A DNA stretch of 64,000 nt from Paenibacillus sp. FSL H3-0469 (GTDB lineage: Bacteria; Bacillota; Bacilli; Paenibacillales; Paenibacillaceae). Position 1 is the stretch's first letter. Every line of letters starts with the position of its first letter. Under the pieces are notes generated by a model, which worked only from the letters and a program-made list of their open reading frames with translations, was not told the origin of the DNA and did no database searches. Shown here piece after piece: positions 51,406-60,456 of this stretch. The position numbers and the translations under genes are program-made. The stretch lies in NCBI RefSeq assembly GCF_038051945.1, contig NZ_CP150302.1, positions 124,001 to 188,000 of the forward strand, written 5' to 3'.

Positions 51406-52008
51406 ATGAACTGCCCGGGAGACCGAGATATCTACATGTGCAGCCACATCCTCCAGCCGGAAGGCGTAAGAGGCATGCTCTTCAACGTACTGCTTCATCC
51501 GGTAAGCCAGATAAGCCTTCGGTGAAATCGCGGGCTGATCAATCATCAGCCGGTCAATCTCCATACATAGAATCTGCAGATAACAAGAAGAAATGTCCGG
51601 TGAGGAGTCTGACAAGCGGCGCTGTTCCAGCACAAGCTGGCGGAAGAGGCCGAGAATATGATCGCTCATCGGCAGGCGGAGTACCGCCGGACGCTGCTTG
51701 CGTCCCCACCATTCTTCAATCCATGGACCGCTGCAAAAGATATGATAGTCGCCGCTCTCGATTCTCGGCTTGCCAACAGGATAGACTTCCTTGTCGATAC
51801 TTAAATAGTAGGGATCATTCGGTGCGAACAGCATGAGATCACCGCTCTCAACGGTCGTGATAGCTCCGTTCTCTCTGGTGCGGCTGCGCCCTTCGGTCTG
51901 GAGCCGCAGCAGATAATACTGTACGCCCTCGCTGCGTGACATATGAAACGGTTTGCGGTGGAAGGAGAATCCGGCGGATAGAATGTGGCAAGCGGCAGAT
52001 GTTGTCAT
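51190..52008 (-). CDS. AraC-family regulator of the divergent sugar operon
   Basis: A 272-residue regulator read from ATG 52008 with TGGAGGG just upstream. The N-terminal half is a cupin-like sensor (TTVESGDLMLFAPNDPYYLS). The C-terminal half has two helix-turn-helix units, RLEDVAAHVDISVSRAVHLF and LEHVSETCGFANYTYFHRIF, ending RFGMSPKEYR. Divergent orientation to the five-gene operon at 52323 makes that operon its likely target, activated by a sugar or cyclitol. Confidence 0.92.
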   Translation of the reverse strand: MTTSAACHILSAGFSFHRKPFHMSRSEGVQYYLLRLQTEGRSRTRENGAITTVESGDLMLFAPNDPYYLSIDKEVYPVGKPRIESGDYHIFCSGPWIEEWWGRKQRPAVLRLPMSDHILGLFRQLVLEQRRLSDSSPDISSCYLQILCMEIDRLMIDQPAISPKAYLAYRMKQYVEEHASYAFRLEDVAAHVDISVSRAVHLFKEAFGTTIVKYVNDVRLDMAREKITFSPMPLEHVSETCGFANYTYFHRIFRSRFGMSPKEYRIHSRAQV

Positions 52009-52322
52009 GTGTCCCTCCAAGTCTAATAAATGATAAGCAGATTGTTCATGTTTTAATCATATTATTCATTTTATTATATACGCTTTCATATTACCATGTA
52101 GCTAAGCAAAAAACATACAAATGATGTGGAGAAGGCCGTATTGCGGCGCTAATCGCTACATTTACAAACTCTGGAAGCAGTGGATGAAACCAAGAGAACA
52201 CATCGTTCTCCAATGTTTACAGCCCGTTTGTTCAGGTGATGCACTTTCAGGGAAGATAACCTGTAGTGCGGCGGCAGCAAGCACAGGATAACTCCGGATC
52301 ATATAAGGAGTGGAAATAACAA
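52009..52322. other. 314-bp divergent regulatory region
   Basis: AT-rich near the AraC gene and more GC-rich near the isomerase gene. It must hold both promoters. On the minus strand, 52078-52091 approximates a catabolite-responsive element (TGAAAGCGTATATA, two departures from the consensus), which is weak. ATAAGGAGTGG is the ribosome site for the gene at 52323. No small gene is convincing. Confidence 0.4.
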
Positions 52323-53090
52323 ATGCTTAAGGTTGGACTGCAGCTGTATACGCTGAGAGAAGAACTGGAACAGGATTTCGAAGGGACTATACGTAAGGTA
52401 GCCGAGCTGGGCTACAGCGGTGTGGAGTTCTTCCACTATTTCGGCCGTACGGCCGGGCAGGTGAAGGCGCTGCTTGAAGAGACAGGGCTTGTTGCTGTCG
52501 GAGCCCACCGCCCGTACGATGCGATGCTGAATGATACGGAGCAGGAGATCGCCTTCAATCTGGAGATCGGCAACCGCAATCTGATTGTGCCTTATCTGAC
52601 AGAAGAACAACGGAACTGGCCGGAGGTAGCGGCGGGTCTGCGGACCATCGGCGATAAATGCCAGGCTGCCGGTGCTGTTCTGTCTTATCATAATCATGAT
52701 TTTGAATTCACGGAGAAGGTTGACGGCCAGCCAGCCTTTGATTATCTGTTCGAAACGGTGTCTGCGGAGCAGCTTCAAGTAGAGATGGATACATGCTGGG
52801 TGTATTACGGCGGATATGATCCGGCAGAATATATCCGTAAGTACGCAGGACGCCTGCCGATCATCCACCTCAAAGATCTGAAGAAGAAAGAAGACGGCTC
52901 ACCGGAGACTGTAGTACTCGGCGAGGGTGAAGTGGATTTGGCTGCGATCATTGAAGCAGCAGCTGCGGCTGGTGTGGAATGGGCAGTGGTCGAGCAGGAC
53001 TTCTGCAGCCGCTCGCCGCTTGGTAGTGTGGCTGACAGCTTGAACTGGATCAAAACATATGAGAATCAAGGAGGAAGTATTCATGTCTAA
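52323..53090 (+). CDS. Sugar phosphate isomerase/epimerase-like TIM barrel protein
   Basis: A 255-residue xylose-isomerase-like TIM barrel (IolE/IolI/Hyi group), beginning LKVGLQLYTLREELEQDF. Candidate divalent-metal ligands are in LSYHNHDFEF, VEMDTCWVYYG, PIIHLKDLK and VVEQDFCS, in the order normal for the family. It is the first gene of a five-gene operon and its end overlaps the next start by 8 bases. Such proteins isomerise or dehydrate keto-sugars and inosose; the exact reaction is unknown. Confidence 0.88.
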   Translation: MLKVGLQLYTLREELEQDFEGTIRKVAELGYSGVEFFHYFGRTAGQVKALLEETGLVAVGAHRPYDAMLNDTEQEIAFNLEIGNRNLIVPYLTEEQRNWPEVAAGLRTIGDKCQAAGAVLSYHNHDFEFTEKVDGQPAFDYLFETVSAEQLQVEMDTCWVYYGGYDPAEYIRKYAGRLPIIHLKDLKKKEDGSPETVVLGEGEVDLAAIIEAAAAAGVEWAVVEQDFCSRSPLGSVADSLNWIKTYENQGGSIHV

Positions 53091-54180
53091 CAAACTCAAA
53101 ATTGCTATTATCGGTTGCGGTGGTATCGCAAACGGCAAACATATGCCAAGCCTTGCCCGTCAGGAGGATGCCGAAATGGTGGCATTCTGTGATATTGTGG
53201 AAGAACGTGCCCAGGAGGCTGCGAAGACTTACGGTTCAGAGGGAGCTGCCGTATTTACCGATTTCCGTGAGCTGCTGGCAACGGGCGGCTTCGATATCGT
53301 GCATGTCTGCACGCCGAATGACAGCCACTCCGAGATTACGGTTGCTGCACTGGAAGCCGGCAATCATGTGCTATGTGAGAAGCCAATGGCCAAGACCACT
53401 GCACAGGCCAAGGAAATGCTGGATGCCGCTAAGCGTACCGGCAAGAAATTGTCCATCGCCTATCAGAACCGATTCCGCGCAGACAGTGAATATCTGAAGG
53501 GGCTGTGTGAAGAAGGAGAGCTTGGCGATATCTATTACGGTAAGGCTATTGCGCTCCGCCGCCGCGCCGTACCAACCTGGGGCGTGTTCCTGGATGAAGA
53601 GAAGCAGGGCGGAGGACCGCTGATCGATATCGGTACCCATGCACTGGACCTGACACTCTGGCTGATGAATAACTACAAGCCGCGTATGGTTGTAGGCTCT
53701 ACCTTCCATAAGCTGGGCCAGAAGAAAAATGCTGCGAATGCCTTCGGTCCATGGGACCCTGAACAATTCAAGGTAGAAGATTCCGCCTTCGGCTTCATTA
53801 CAATGGAGAACGGTGCTACAATTGTACTTGAATCCAGCTGGGCGCTGAACGTATCTGAATTCGGTGAAGCGAAGACGATGCTTGCCGGAACGGAAGGCGG
53901 AGCGGATATGAAGGACGGGCTGCGTCTGAACGGCGAACGTGCCGGCCGCCTGTATGAGACCAAGGTGGACCTGTCCTCCGGCGGTGTCGCCTTCTACAGC
54001 GGAGCTGCGGAGAATGAAGCAGACCGTGAAGCCCGTCTGTGGCTGGAAGCCGTAAGAGAAGACAAAGACCCGGTGGTTCTGCCGGAGCAGGCCTTCGTAG
54101 TTACCCAGATTCTTGAAGCAGTGTATGAATCAGCACGTACCGGACGCGCCGTATATTTCGACGGAAGTTCTGACAACTAA
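53083..54180 (+). CDS. Gfo/Idh/MocA-family NAD(P)-dependent oxidoreductase, first copy
   Basis: A 365-residue dehydrogenase. ATG 53083 has AAGGAGGAAG upstream and lies within the end of the isomerase gene. Rossmann loop AIIGCGGIANGKHMP; conserved CEKPMAKTTAQAKEM with the catalytic Lys; C-terminal DIGTHALDLTLWLMN with the usual Asp/His pair. These enzymes oxidise hydroxyls of sugars or inositols, often to 3-keto compounds. Its pairing with a second member and two TIM-barrel isomerases suggests stepwise keto-sugar chemistry. Confidence 0.92.
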   Translation: MSNKLKIAIIGCGGIANGKHMPSLARQEDAEMVAFCDIVEERAQEAAKTYGSEGAAVFTDFRELLATGGFDIVHVCTPNDSHSEITVAALEAGNHVLCEKPMAKTTAQAKEMLDAAKRTGKKLSIAYQNRFRADSEYLKGLCEEGELGDIYYGKAIALRRRAVPTWGVFLDEEKQGGGPLIDIGTHALDLTLWLMNNYKPRMVVGSTFHKLGQKKNAANAFGPWDPEQFKVEDSAFGFITMENGATIVLESSWALNVSEFGEAKTMLAGTEGGADMKDGLRLNGERAGRLYETKVDLSSGGVAFYSGAAENEADREARLWLEAVREDKDPVVLPEQAFVVTQILEAVYESARTGRAVYFDGSSDN

Positions 54181-54228
54181 GAGCATCTCCGGGTCACGCG
54201 ACTATTTAGAGAAACAGGAGTGGAATCC

Positions 54229-55299
54229 ATGAGTTCAATCAAACATACTGTAGCCATCATTGGTTACGGCGGAATGGGAAGCTACCATACCCAATTAATC
54301 AAGGAGAGTGACCGGGTGGTAGTGACCGGTGCCTTCGATCTGCTGGAGAACCGGCGCGCCTTGGCTGAGGAAGCAGGCTACACAGCGTATTCCAGCTATG
54401 AAGAAGTGCTGGCAGATCCGGCTGTGGACATCGTTCTGATCGCTACACCGAATGATGTCCACAAGGACATCGCCCTTCAGGCTTTTCAGGCAGGCAAGCA
54501 TGTAGTCTGTGAGAAGCCGGTGGCCATGTCCTCGGCTGAATTCATCGAGATGCAGGCTGCTGCGGAGGCGGCCGGACGGGTGCTGATGGTGCACCAGAAC
54601 AGACGCTGGGATGAGGACTTCCGCGTAATCAGAGAGATGTATGAGCAGGGAACGATTGGATCACTCTTTCAGATTGAATCCCGGGTGCACGGCGCCAACG
54701 GAATTCCCGGCGACTGGCGTCATGTGAAGGAGCAAGGCGGCGGGATGCTGCTGGACTGGGGCGTGCATCTGCTGGATCAGCTGTTGTTCATGATTGACAG
54801 CAAGGTGAGCAGTGTCAGCAGCAGTCTGAGCTTTATCCTCGGCAATAACGTGGATGACGGCTTCGATGCCGTGCTGCAGTTCGAGAATGGCATCAGAGCC
54901 ATCGTGGAGGTAGGGACAACCAACTTCATCACGATGCCAAGATGGTATGTGAAGGGCACCGGGGGAACCGCTATTATTGAAGACTGGTCACTGAGAGGCA
55001 GAATTGTAGCCCCCAACCACGAGTCGGAAAAGATTGAACCGACACCGATCCGCGCAGGTGTAGGCTTGACCAAGACAATGGCCCCTCCTTCAGAAGGTTC
55101 AACGGTCCTTGAAGATCTGCCTGCGGCATTAGAGATGCCCTCCAGCTTCTATGATAATCTGGCCGCTGTCATCGAAGGCACGGCGGAGCCGATTGTCAAG
55201 AATGCCGAGGTGCTTCGAGTGCTGAAGCTTATTGAGGCAATCTTTGAAGCGGCAGAGCGTAATGAGACGATTAAGAATTTCGATAACTACGGAGCTTAA
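54229..55299 (+). CDS. Gfo/Idh/MocA-family oxidoreductase, second copy
   Basis: A 356-residue dehydrogenase, ATG 54229 preceded by CAGGAGTGG. Rossmann loop AIIGYGGMGSYHT; VCEKPVAMSSAEF contains the catalytic Lys; LLDWGVHLLDQLLFMID is the substrate-side motif. It differs substantially from the first copy, so it is a distinct enzyme, not a recent duplicate. It probably uses a related substrate or catalyses the reverse redox step in the same pathway. Confidence 0.92.
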   Translation: MSSIKHTVAIIGYGGMGSYHTQLIKESDRVVVTGAFDLLENRRALAEEAGYTAYSSYEEVLADPAVDIVLIATPNDVHKDIALQAFQAGKHVVCEKPVAMSSAEFIEMQAAAEAAGRVLMVHQNRRWDEDFRVIREMYEQGTIGSLFQIESRVHGANGIPGDWRHVKEQGGGMLLDWGVHLLDQLLFMIDSKVSSVSSSLSFILGNNVDDGFDAVLQFENGIRAIVEVGTTNFITMPRWYVKGTGGTAIIEDWSLRGRIVAPNHESEKIEPTPIRAGVGLTKTMAPPSEGSTVLEDLPAALEMPSSFYDNLAAVIEGTAEPIVKNAEVLRVLKLIEAIFEAAERNETIKNFDNYGA

Positions 55300-55340
55300 G
55301 CAGGCTACAATACGACCCCTAGGAAAGGTGGAATCTGCAA

Positions 55341-56309
55341 ATGAAACTTGGAGTATTTATGGTGTTGTTCGGCGGCCGCAAGCTGGAGGATGCACTGGAT
55401 TATGTGGTCTCCAAAGGACTGAAGGCTGTTGAGATCGGTACCGGAGGGTATCCCGGGAACAGCCATTGCAATCCCAAGGAGCTGCTGGAGAATGAAGCGG
55501 CCCTGCAGGAATTCAAGCAGCAAATAGAATCCCGCGGCTTGATCATCAGCGCACTAAGCTGCCACGGCAACCCGCTGCACCCGCAGAAGGAGCTGGCAGA
55601 CAAGGATCATGAGGTGTTCGTAGACACCGTGAAGCTTGCACAGAAGCTGGGCGTCAAGGTTGTGAATACCTTCTCCGGCTGTCCGGGCGATCATGAAGGT
55701 GCTAAATATCCGAACTGGCCGGTTGCCCCATGGCCGAATGATTACCAGGAGATTCTGGCCTGGCAGTGGGAGAACAAGGTCATTCCTTATTGGACAGAGC
55801 AGGCGGCCTTCGCTACTGCACATGATGTGAAGATTGGTCTTGAGCTGCACGGTGGCTTCTCAGTACACACTCCGGCTACCCTGCTGAGATTAAGAGAAGC
55901 TGCCGGGGATGCCATCGGGGCCAACCTTGACCCTAGCCATATGTGGTGGCAGGGAATTGATCCGGTACAGGCCATTCATATTCTCGGCCGTGAAGGCGCG
56001 ATCCATCACTTCCATGCGAAGGATACCGTTATTGATCCGGTGAACGTCAACAAGTATGGCCTGACGGACATGCAGTCTTATGCGAACATGCTGGACCGCG
56101 CCTGGCAGTTCCGTTCCGTAGGCTACGGACACGATGTCAAGGTCTGGGCAGATATGATGAGCGCACTGCGTCTGGTAGGCTACGACTTTGTAGTCAGCAT
56201 CGAGCATGAAGACGGCCTGATGTCCATTGAAGAGGGCTTCTCCAAAGCGGTAGACAATCTCAAGCAGGTGCTGATCGAAGAGCCGCTGTCTGAGATGTGG
56301 TGGGTCTAA
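55341..56309 (+). CDS. Sugar phosphate isomerase/epimerase-like TIM barrel protein, longer type
   Basis: A 322-residue xylose-isomerase-like barrel starting MKLGVFMVLFGGRKLEDALD. Metal-site candidates are KIGLELHGGFSVH, IGANLDPSHMWWQG, HHFHAKDTVIDP and FVVSIEHEDG. It is clearly a different subfamily from the 255-residue protein of the same operon. AGGAAAGGTGG precedes the ATG. It belongs to COG1082-type proteins often found next to Gfo/Idh/MocA enzymes in glycoside and cyclitol catabolism. Confidence 0.9.
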   Translation: MKLGVFMVLFGGRKLEDALDYVVSKGLKAVEIGTGGYPGNSHCNPKELLENEAALQEFKQQIESRGLIISALSCHGNPLHPQKELADKDHEVFVDTVKLAQKLGVKVVNTFSGCPGDHEGAKYPNWPVAPWPNDYQEILAWQWENKVIPYWTEQAAFATAHDVKIGLELHGGFSVHTPATLLRLREAAGDAIGANLDPSHMWWQGIDPVQAIHILGREGAIHHFHAKDTVIDPVNVNKYGLTDMQSYANMLDRAWQFRSVGYGHDVKVWADMMSALRLVGYDFVVSIEHEDGLMSIEEGFSKAVDNLKQVLIEEPLSEMWWV

Positions 56310-56312
56310 CCG

Positions 56313-57284
56313 GTGGAGAGCTTCACTAAAGTCCAATTGAACGACTGGCAGCTTAGTCTCTTGACTGCCGCAGCCTTTGGTACGGATGTGCAGATCGCCA
56401 GCAGCAGGGAGCTGACCGCAGGATTCTTTAATACGGCCTATGATTTAGAATTAAGCGATGGCCGGTCGGTCATTCTTAAGGTGGCTCCGGACCCGGAGAC
56501 AGAGACTCTAAGCTACGAGAAGGATATCATGCGTGCTGAGGTGGAGGCTCTACGGCTGGTACGTGCTGCTGGCGGTGTGCCTGTGCCGGAAGTGTACAGC
56601 TATGACGATAGCCTGCAGTTGATCTCCTGTCCGTATTTCTTCATGGAGAAGATTGAAGGACAACCGTATAACGAGGTGAAGGAGAGTCTTACCGAGGAAC
56701 AACGGTATTCCATTGAATTCGAGCTGGGCCAGTACCAGCGGAGAATCAATGCAATTGAGGGATCAGCCTTCGGGCTGTTCGGCAAAGAGCCTGGCGGAAT
56801 CGGACTCACCTGGAGGGAGACCTTCAAGTCGATGCTGCTGAATGTGCTTCAGGATGCGGTCAGGCTGGAGGCACGGCTACCGGCCAATCAGCAGGAAATA
56901 GAGCAGGTGGTGGAGCTGTATCTGCCGGCCCTGGATGAAGTAACCCAGCCGCGCTTGGTGCACTGGGATCTGTGGGGCGGCAATCTTTTTGTACAGAATG
57001 GAGTAATCGTATCGATTATTGACTGGGAGCGGGCGATGTGGGGCGATGTGCTGCTTGAGTATTATTTCCGGCATTTCGAGAGCTCGGCAGCATTCTATGA
57101 AGGATATGGGTCGGCTTTTGCCAGCCGGAATGAACTTCTGCGCAAGCAGCTATATGACCTGTATCTGGATTTGATCCTAGTCATTGAATGTTACTCACGC
57201 CAGTATAAGGATGAGAATCATATTAACTGGGTGCACGATAATCTTGCGGAATCCTGGACACGATTCACAGCTTTGGTACTATAG
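56313..57284 (+). CDS. Aminoglycoside phosphotransferase-fold small-molecule kinase
   Basis: A 323-residue kinase of the APH/choline kinase fold, GTG start 3 bases after the previous stop. The catalytic loop is LVHWDLWGGNLFVQN (His-x-Asp-x4-Asn) and the Mg-binding Asp is in VSIIDWERAMWGD. The N-lobe has a nucleotide-binding Lys in GRSVILKVAPDPETE. As the last gene of a sugar operon it more likely phosphorylates a sugar, cyclitol or amine product than an antibiotic. A bidirectional terminator follows. Confidence 0.87.
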   Translation: MESFTKVQLNDWQLSLLTAAAFGTDVQIASSRELTAGFFNTAYDLELSDGRSVILKVAPDPETETLSYEKDIMRAEVEALRLVRAAGGVPVPEVYSYDDSLQLISCPYFFMEKIEGQPYNEVKESLTEEQRYSIEFELGQYQRRINAIEGSAFGLFGKEPGGIGLTWRETFKSMLLNVLQDAVRLEARLPANQQEIEQVVELYLPALDEVTQPRLVHWDLWGGNLFVQNGVIVSIIDWERAMWGDVLLEYYFRHFESSAAFYEGYGSAFASRNELLRKQLYDLYLDLILVIECYSRQYKDENHINWVHDNLAESWTRFTALVL

Positions 57285-57290
57285 CATACC

Positions 57291-57327
57291 TATAAGGCCG
57301 GGTCTCTTATTGAGATCCGGCCTTATA
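57291..57327. terminator. Bidirectional terminator, sugar operon / fabV
   Basis: TATAAGGCCGG and CCGGCCTTATA with an inner TCTC/GAGA stem. It lies between the kinase stop at 57284 and the fabV stop at 57340. Confidence 0.88.
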
Positions 57328-57339
57328 GCCTGTTGATCC

Positions 57340-58530
57340 TCAGTAACTGTTGCGGATGGCAACAACCGGATCGGTATCAGCCTCATAGTCAACGCCGCCG
57401 GATTCGAAGCCGAACAACTGGAAGAACTCGCGCCGATAACCGGCCAGATCGGAATACTCGTAGACATTCTCCGTGCGTAGCAAGGGCCAGATGCGGTTCA
57501 CTTCTGTCTGCACGGCATGGCTCATCTCATGGTCATCTATCCGGATGCGCCCTTGTGCATCTAACGGAGTCCCTTCCGGATTGTACAGGAAACCGTTATA
57601 CAACCGGTAGGCTTGCTCAATGCAGCCTTCGTGTACTCCCTGTTCTTTCATGACCTTGTAGAGGACTGCCATGTATAGCGGAACTACAGGAATCGCCGAG
57701 CTGGACTGGGTCACCAGACCCTTGCTTACTACTACATAAGCGCGGCCGCCCGTTCGTGATAATTGTGCATTCAGCTGTAAGGCTGTAGCTTCCAGATGGT
57801 CTTTTGCCCGGCCGATGGTGCCGTCTCGGTAGATAGCCTGTGTTAACTCTGGACCTACATAGGAGAAGGCGAGGGTAACCGCATCAGCTGCCAGAACGCC
57901 GGAATCCCGGAGCGCTTCAATCCATAGCTGCCAGTCCTCTCCGCCCATCACATGAACCGTATCATCGATTTCAGGTTCGGTGGCCGGTTCAATCTGTACG
58001 GTGCTTAGTTCTCCCGTATGGAAATTGACGGTTGTATTGGTATAAGTACTGCCGATGGGCTTCAACACAGAGCGATGAACGTCTCCGGTCTGCGGGTCTG
58101 TTCTGCGCGCCGAGGCTACACTGTAAATGACCAGATCAACCTGTCCAAGCTCGCGGCGGATCAACTCGATGGTCCGTTCCTTTGTCTCAGCGGTAAAAGC
58201 GTCCCCGCATACGCTATAGGAGCACAGTCCCGCCGTGTGGGCCATCTCCTCAAACGCTGCGGAATTATACCAGCCTGCGGAAGCGGTCCGGGTCTCGCTG
58301 GCTGTACTCGGCCTATAGACACCTATAGTGGCTGCTCCAGCACCGAAGGCTGCTGCAATTCGGGCGGCAAGCCCGTAACCGGTTGAAGCGCCGATAACGA
58401 GCACGTTGCGGGGACCGGTGAATCTTCCTTGGGCCTGTACATAATTTACTTGTTCTTGTACCTGTTGTGCGCAGCCTACCGGGTGGGCAGTCGTGCAGAT
58501 GAACCCGCGGGTTCTCGGTTTTATGATCAT
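57340..58530 (-). CDS. fabV: Enoyl-ACP/trans-2-enoyl-CoA reductase FabV
   Basis: A 396-residue short-chain-dehydrogenase superfamily reductase. ATG 58530 gives the canonical start MIIKPRTRGFICTTAHPVG, with GAGGTAG upstream; a longer frame is rejected. NADH site VLVIGASTGYGLAARIAAAF. The catalytic Tyr-x8-Lys motif is YRDGTIGRAK. FabV reduces the double bond of enoyl-ACP, the last step of fatty acid elongation, and is triclosan tolerant in the species studied. It is monocistronic. A fabF gene lies 4 kb away but not in the same operon. Confidence 0.95.
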   Translation of the reverse strand: MIIKPRTRGFICTTAHPVGCAQQVQEQVNYVQAQGRFTGPRNVLVIGASTGYGLAARIAAAFGAGAATIGVYRPSTASETRTASAGWYNSAAFEEMAHTAGLCSYSVCGDAFTAETKERTIELIRRELGQVDLVIYSVASARRTDPQTGDVHRSVLKPIGSTYTNTTVNFHTGELSTVQIEPATEPEIDDTVHVMGGEDWQLWIEALRDSGVLAADAVTLAFSYVGPELTQAIYRDGTIGRAKDHLEATALQLNAQLSRTGGRAYVVVSKGLVTQSSSAIPVVPLYMAVLYKVMKEQGVHEGCIEQAYRLYNGFLYNPEGTPLDAQGRIRIDDHEMSHAVQTEVNRIWPLLRTENVYEYSDLAGYRREFFQLFGFESGGVDYEADTDPVVAIRNSY

Positions 58531-58625
58531 TAGAATAGCTACCTCGCTTTCATCGGTGGTTGCAGGGACTGCTGAAATAAACATACCAGATGACGACTTT
58601 CTTTGGCAAAGGGAGAGAAGTGAGG

Positions 58626-59171
58626 ATGATGAACTTTCTTCAATTACATATTGACCTAACAAGCCTGCTGTGGCTATTGCCTGTCTGCTTTATGTTTCAT
58701 GATTTTGAAGAGATTCTAACAGTCGAGGCTTGGGGAAAGAAGCGCGGACAGGCTGTTACCGCATCGGTTTCCCACGCTTTGCGGAAGCGTATTGCGCCAA
58801 TGATGAGTGTAACCACCAGGAATTTTGCTATGGATGTGCTCTTCGTGTATATTCTCATAGTAGGGGTAACCTTCCTTGCGGTCTTTTTAGAGTTCTACTG
58901 GCCCTACTTAGCTGTCGTCGCTGTATTTCTGCTGCATGTCTTCACACATTTGGCACAAACTATTGTTCTAAAGCTGTATACCCCGGGTGTAGTGACAGCG
59001 GTGCTTGTAGCATTTCCGTATTCTTTGTATGCTTTTTACCGCTTGCTGCATGATGGCGTTGTTAGTGAAGCTGACATAGGATGGTCGCTGCTGCTCATGT
59101 TGATGCTAACACCGCCGCTTGTATGGGGGTTGATGAAGAAGAGGACAAGACATAAGCACAGCCATGAATAA
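58626..59171 (+). CDS. HXXEE-motif membrane protein
   Basis: A 181-residue protein with four to five membrane helices. The motif HDFEE near residue 26, within LLPVCFMFHDFEEILTVEAW, defines the HXXEE family; a second conserved His pair region is FLLHVFTHLAQTIVLKLYTPG. The charged residues within the membrane suggest metal binding or an enzyme active site, but no activity is known. Start 58626 or the adjacent 58629 is set by GTGAGG/AGGGAGAG. It ends in a His/Lys-rich tail. Confidence 0.85.
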   Translation: MMNFLQLHIDLTSLLWLLPVCFMFHDFEEILTVEAWGKKRGQAVTASVSHALRKRIAPMMSVTTRNFAMDVLFVYILIVGVTFLAVFLEFYWPYLAVVAVFLLHVFTHLAQTIVLKLYTPGVVTAVLVAFPYSLYAFYRLLHDGVVSEADIGWSLLLMLMLTPPLVWGLMKKRTRHKHSHE

Positions 59172-59304
59172 TGATTATTGACGGTGGCGTTTTCAGAAAA
59201 ATCTTGACGTAAGCCCCCTAAGATAGATAAAATAATAGTATTGCGTGTTTTTCCGATATTAAGAATGAAGATCATACTTGAAAAGAAACAGAGAGGGTGA
59301 CAGG

Positions 59305-60375
59305 ATGGAGCGCCTTTTAGAGGTAAAAGACCTGGCTATATCATTCAGAACACGCGGAGGAGAAGTGCAAGCAATCCGTGGTGTCAGCTTTCATGTAAAT
59401 AAAGGGGAGACACTGGCGATTGTTGGCGAATCCGGTTCCGGTAAGAGCGTAACCTCGCAAGCCGTCATGAAGCTGGTTCCTCAGCCTGCGGGCGAATATA
59501 AGCGTGGACAGATTCTGTTCGATGGACAAGATCTGATCGGCAAGAATGAGAAGCAGATGCAAAAAATCCGCGGCAAAGAAATCGGAATGATTTTCCAGGA
59601 CCCGATGACTTCACTCAATCCGATGATGAAGGTTGGCCGGCAGATTACGGAAGTGCTGTTCAAGCATGAGAATATCACGAAGGAAGCTGCTTACAAGCGT
59701 GGTGTTGAATTGCTTAATCTGGTAGGGATTCCGTCACCAGAACGCCGTTTCCAGCAGTATCCGCATGAATTCAGCGGCGGGATGCGCCAGCGTGTCGTAA
59801 TCGCTATGGCACTGGCGGCTAACCCTAAGCTCCTGATTGCCGATGAGCCGACAACCGCGCTTGACGTAACTATTCAGGCACAGATCCTTGATCTGATGAA
59901 GGACCTGCAGAAGAAGATTGATACAGCGATCATTTTCATCACCCATGACCTTGGGGTTGTGGCGAGAATGGCTGACCGTGTTGCTGTAATGTATGCCGGA
60001 CAGATCGTTGAAATGGGTACCGCAGAAGAGATCTTCTACGATCCAAGACATCCGTACACTTGGGGCTTGCTGGCTTCCATGCCAAGTCTGGAGAGCAAGG
60101 GCTCGATGCTTACAGCGATCCCGGGTACACCTCCCGACTTGATTAAGCCGCCTAAGGGAGATGCCTTTGCTCTGCGCAGCACGTATGCAATGGCGATTGA
60201 CATGGAGAAGGAACCGCCAATGTACAAGGTATCGGATTCTCATCTTGTGAAGTCCTGGCTGATGCACCCGATGGCACCTGCGGTAGAGCCGCCGGATGTT
60301 GTGAAGAAGCAGCGCCGCGTGTTGAGCAATGCTTATCCAGAGCCAGTACTTGTTGGCAATAGCAGCGATTACTAA
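59305..60375 (+). CDS. oppD: Oligopeptide ABC transporter ATPase OppD
   Basis: A 356-residue ATPase. ATG 59305 follows AGAGGGTGA. Walker [11 protein letters not shown] loop [14 protein letters not shown], signature [13 protein letters not shown], Walker [15 protein letters not shown], switch His [13 protein letters not shown]. The C-terminal oligopeptide extension ([20 protein letters not shown]) is complete. Normally oppD is followed by oppF and accompanied by permeases and a binding protein. Here it stands alone with its own terminator, so partners must be elsewhere in the genome. Confidence 0.93.
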   Translation: MERLLEVKDLAISFRTRGGEVQAIRGVSFHVNKGETLAIVGESGSGKSVTSQAVMKLVPQPAGEYKRGQILFDGQDLIGKNEKQMQKIRGKEIGMIFQDPMTSLNPMMKVGRQITEVLFKHENITKEAAYKRGVELLNLVGIPSPERRFQQYPHEFSGGMRQRVVIAMALAANPKLLIADEPTTALDVTIQAQILDLMKDLQKKIDTAIIFITHDLGVVARMADRVAVMYAGQIVEMGTAEEIFYDPRHPYTWGLLASMPSLESKGSMLTAIPGTPPDLIKPPKGDAFALRSTYAMAIDMEKEPPMYKVSDSHLVKSWLMHPMAPAVEPPDVVKKQRRVLSNAYPEPVLVGNSSDY

Positions 60376-60389
60376 GTTTAATTAGATTA

Positions 60390-60424
60390 GCGTCAGGCCT
60401 TCATGGGCCTGGCGTTTTTTTTGT
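60390..60424 (+). terminator. Terminator after oppD
   Basis: GCGTCAGGCC and GGCCTGGCG stem around TTCATG, followed by eight T residues. Confidence 0.92.
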
Positions 60425-60456
60425 TTTTTAGGAAATTTGTCCGAATACAATCGGTG

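Noticed and set aside
52140-52260. Possible fourth array in the AraC/isomerase gap
   Set aside because: Only two vaguely similar words (ACATTTACAAA and ATGTTTACAG) about 59 bases apart; not enough for a repeat.
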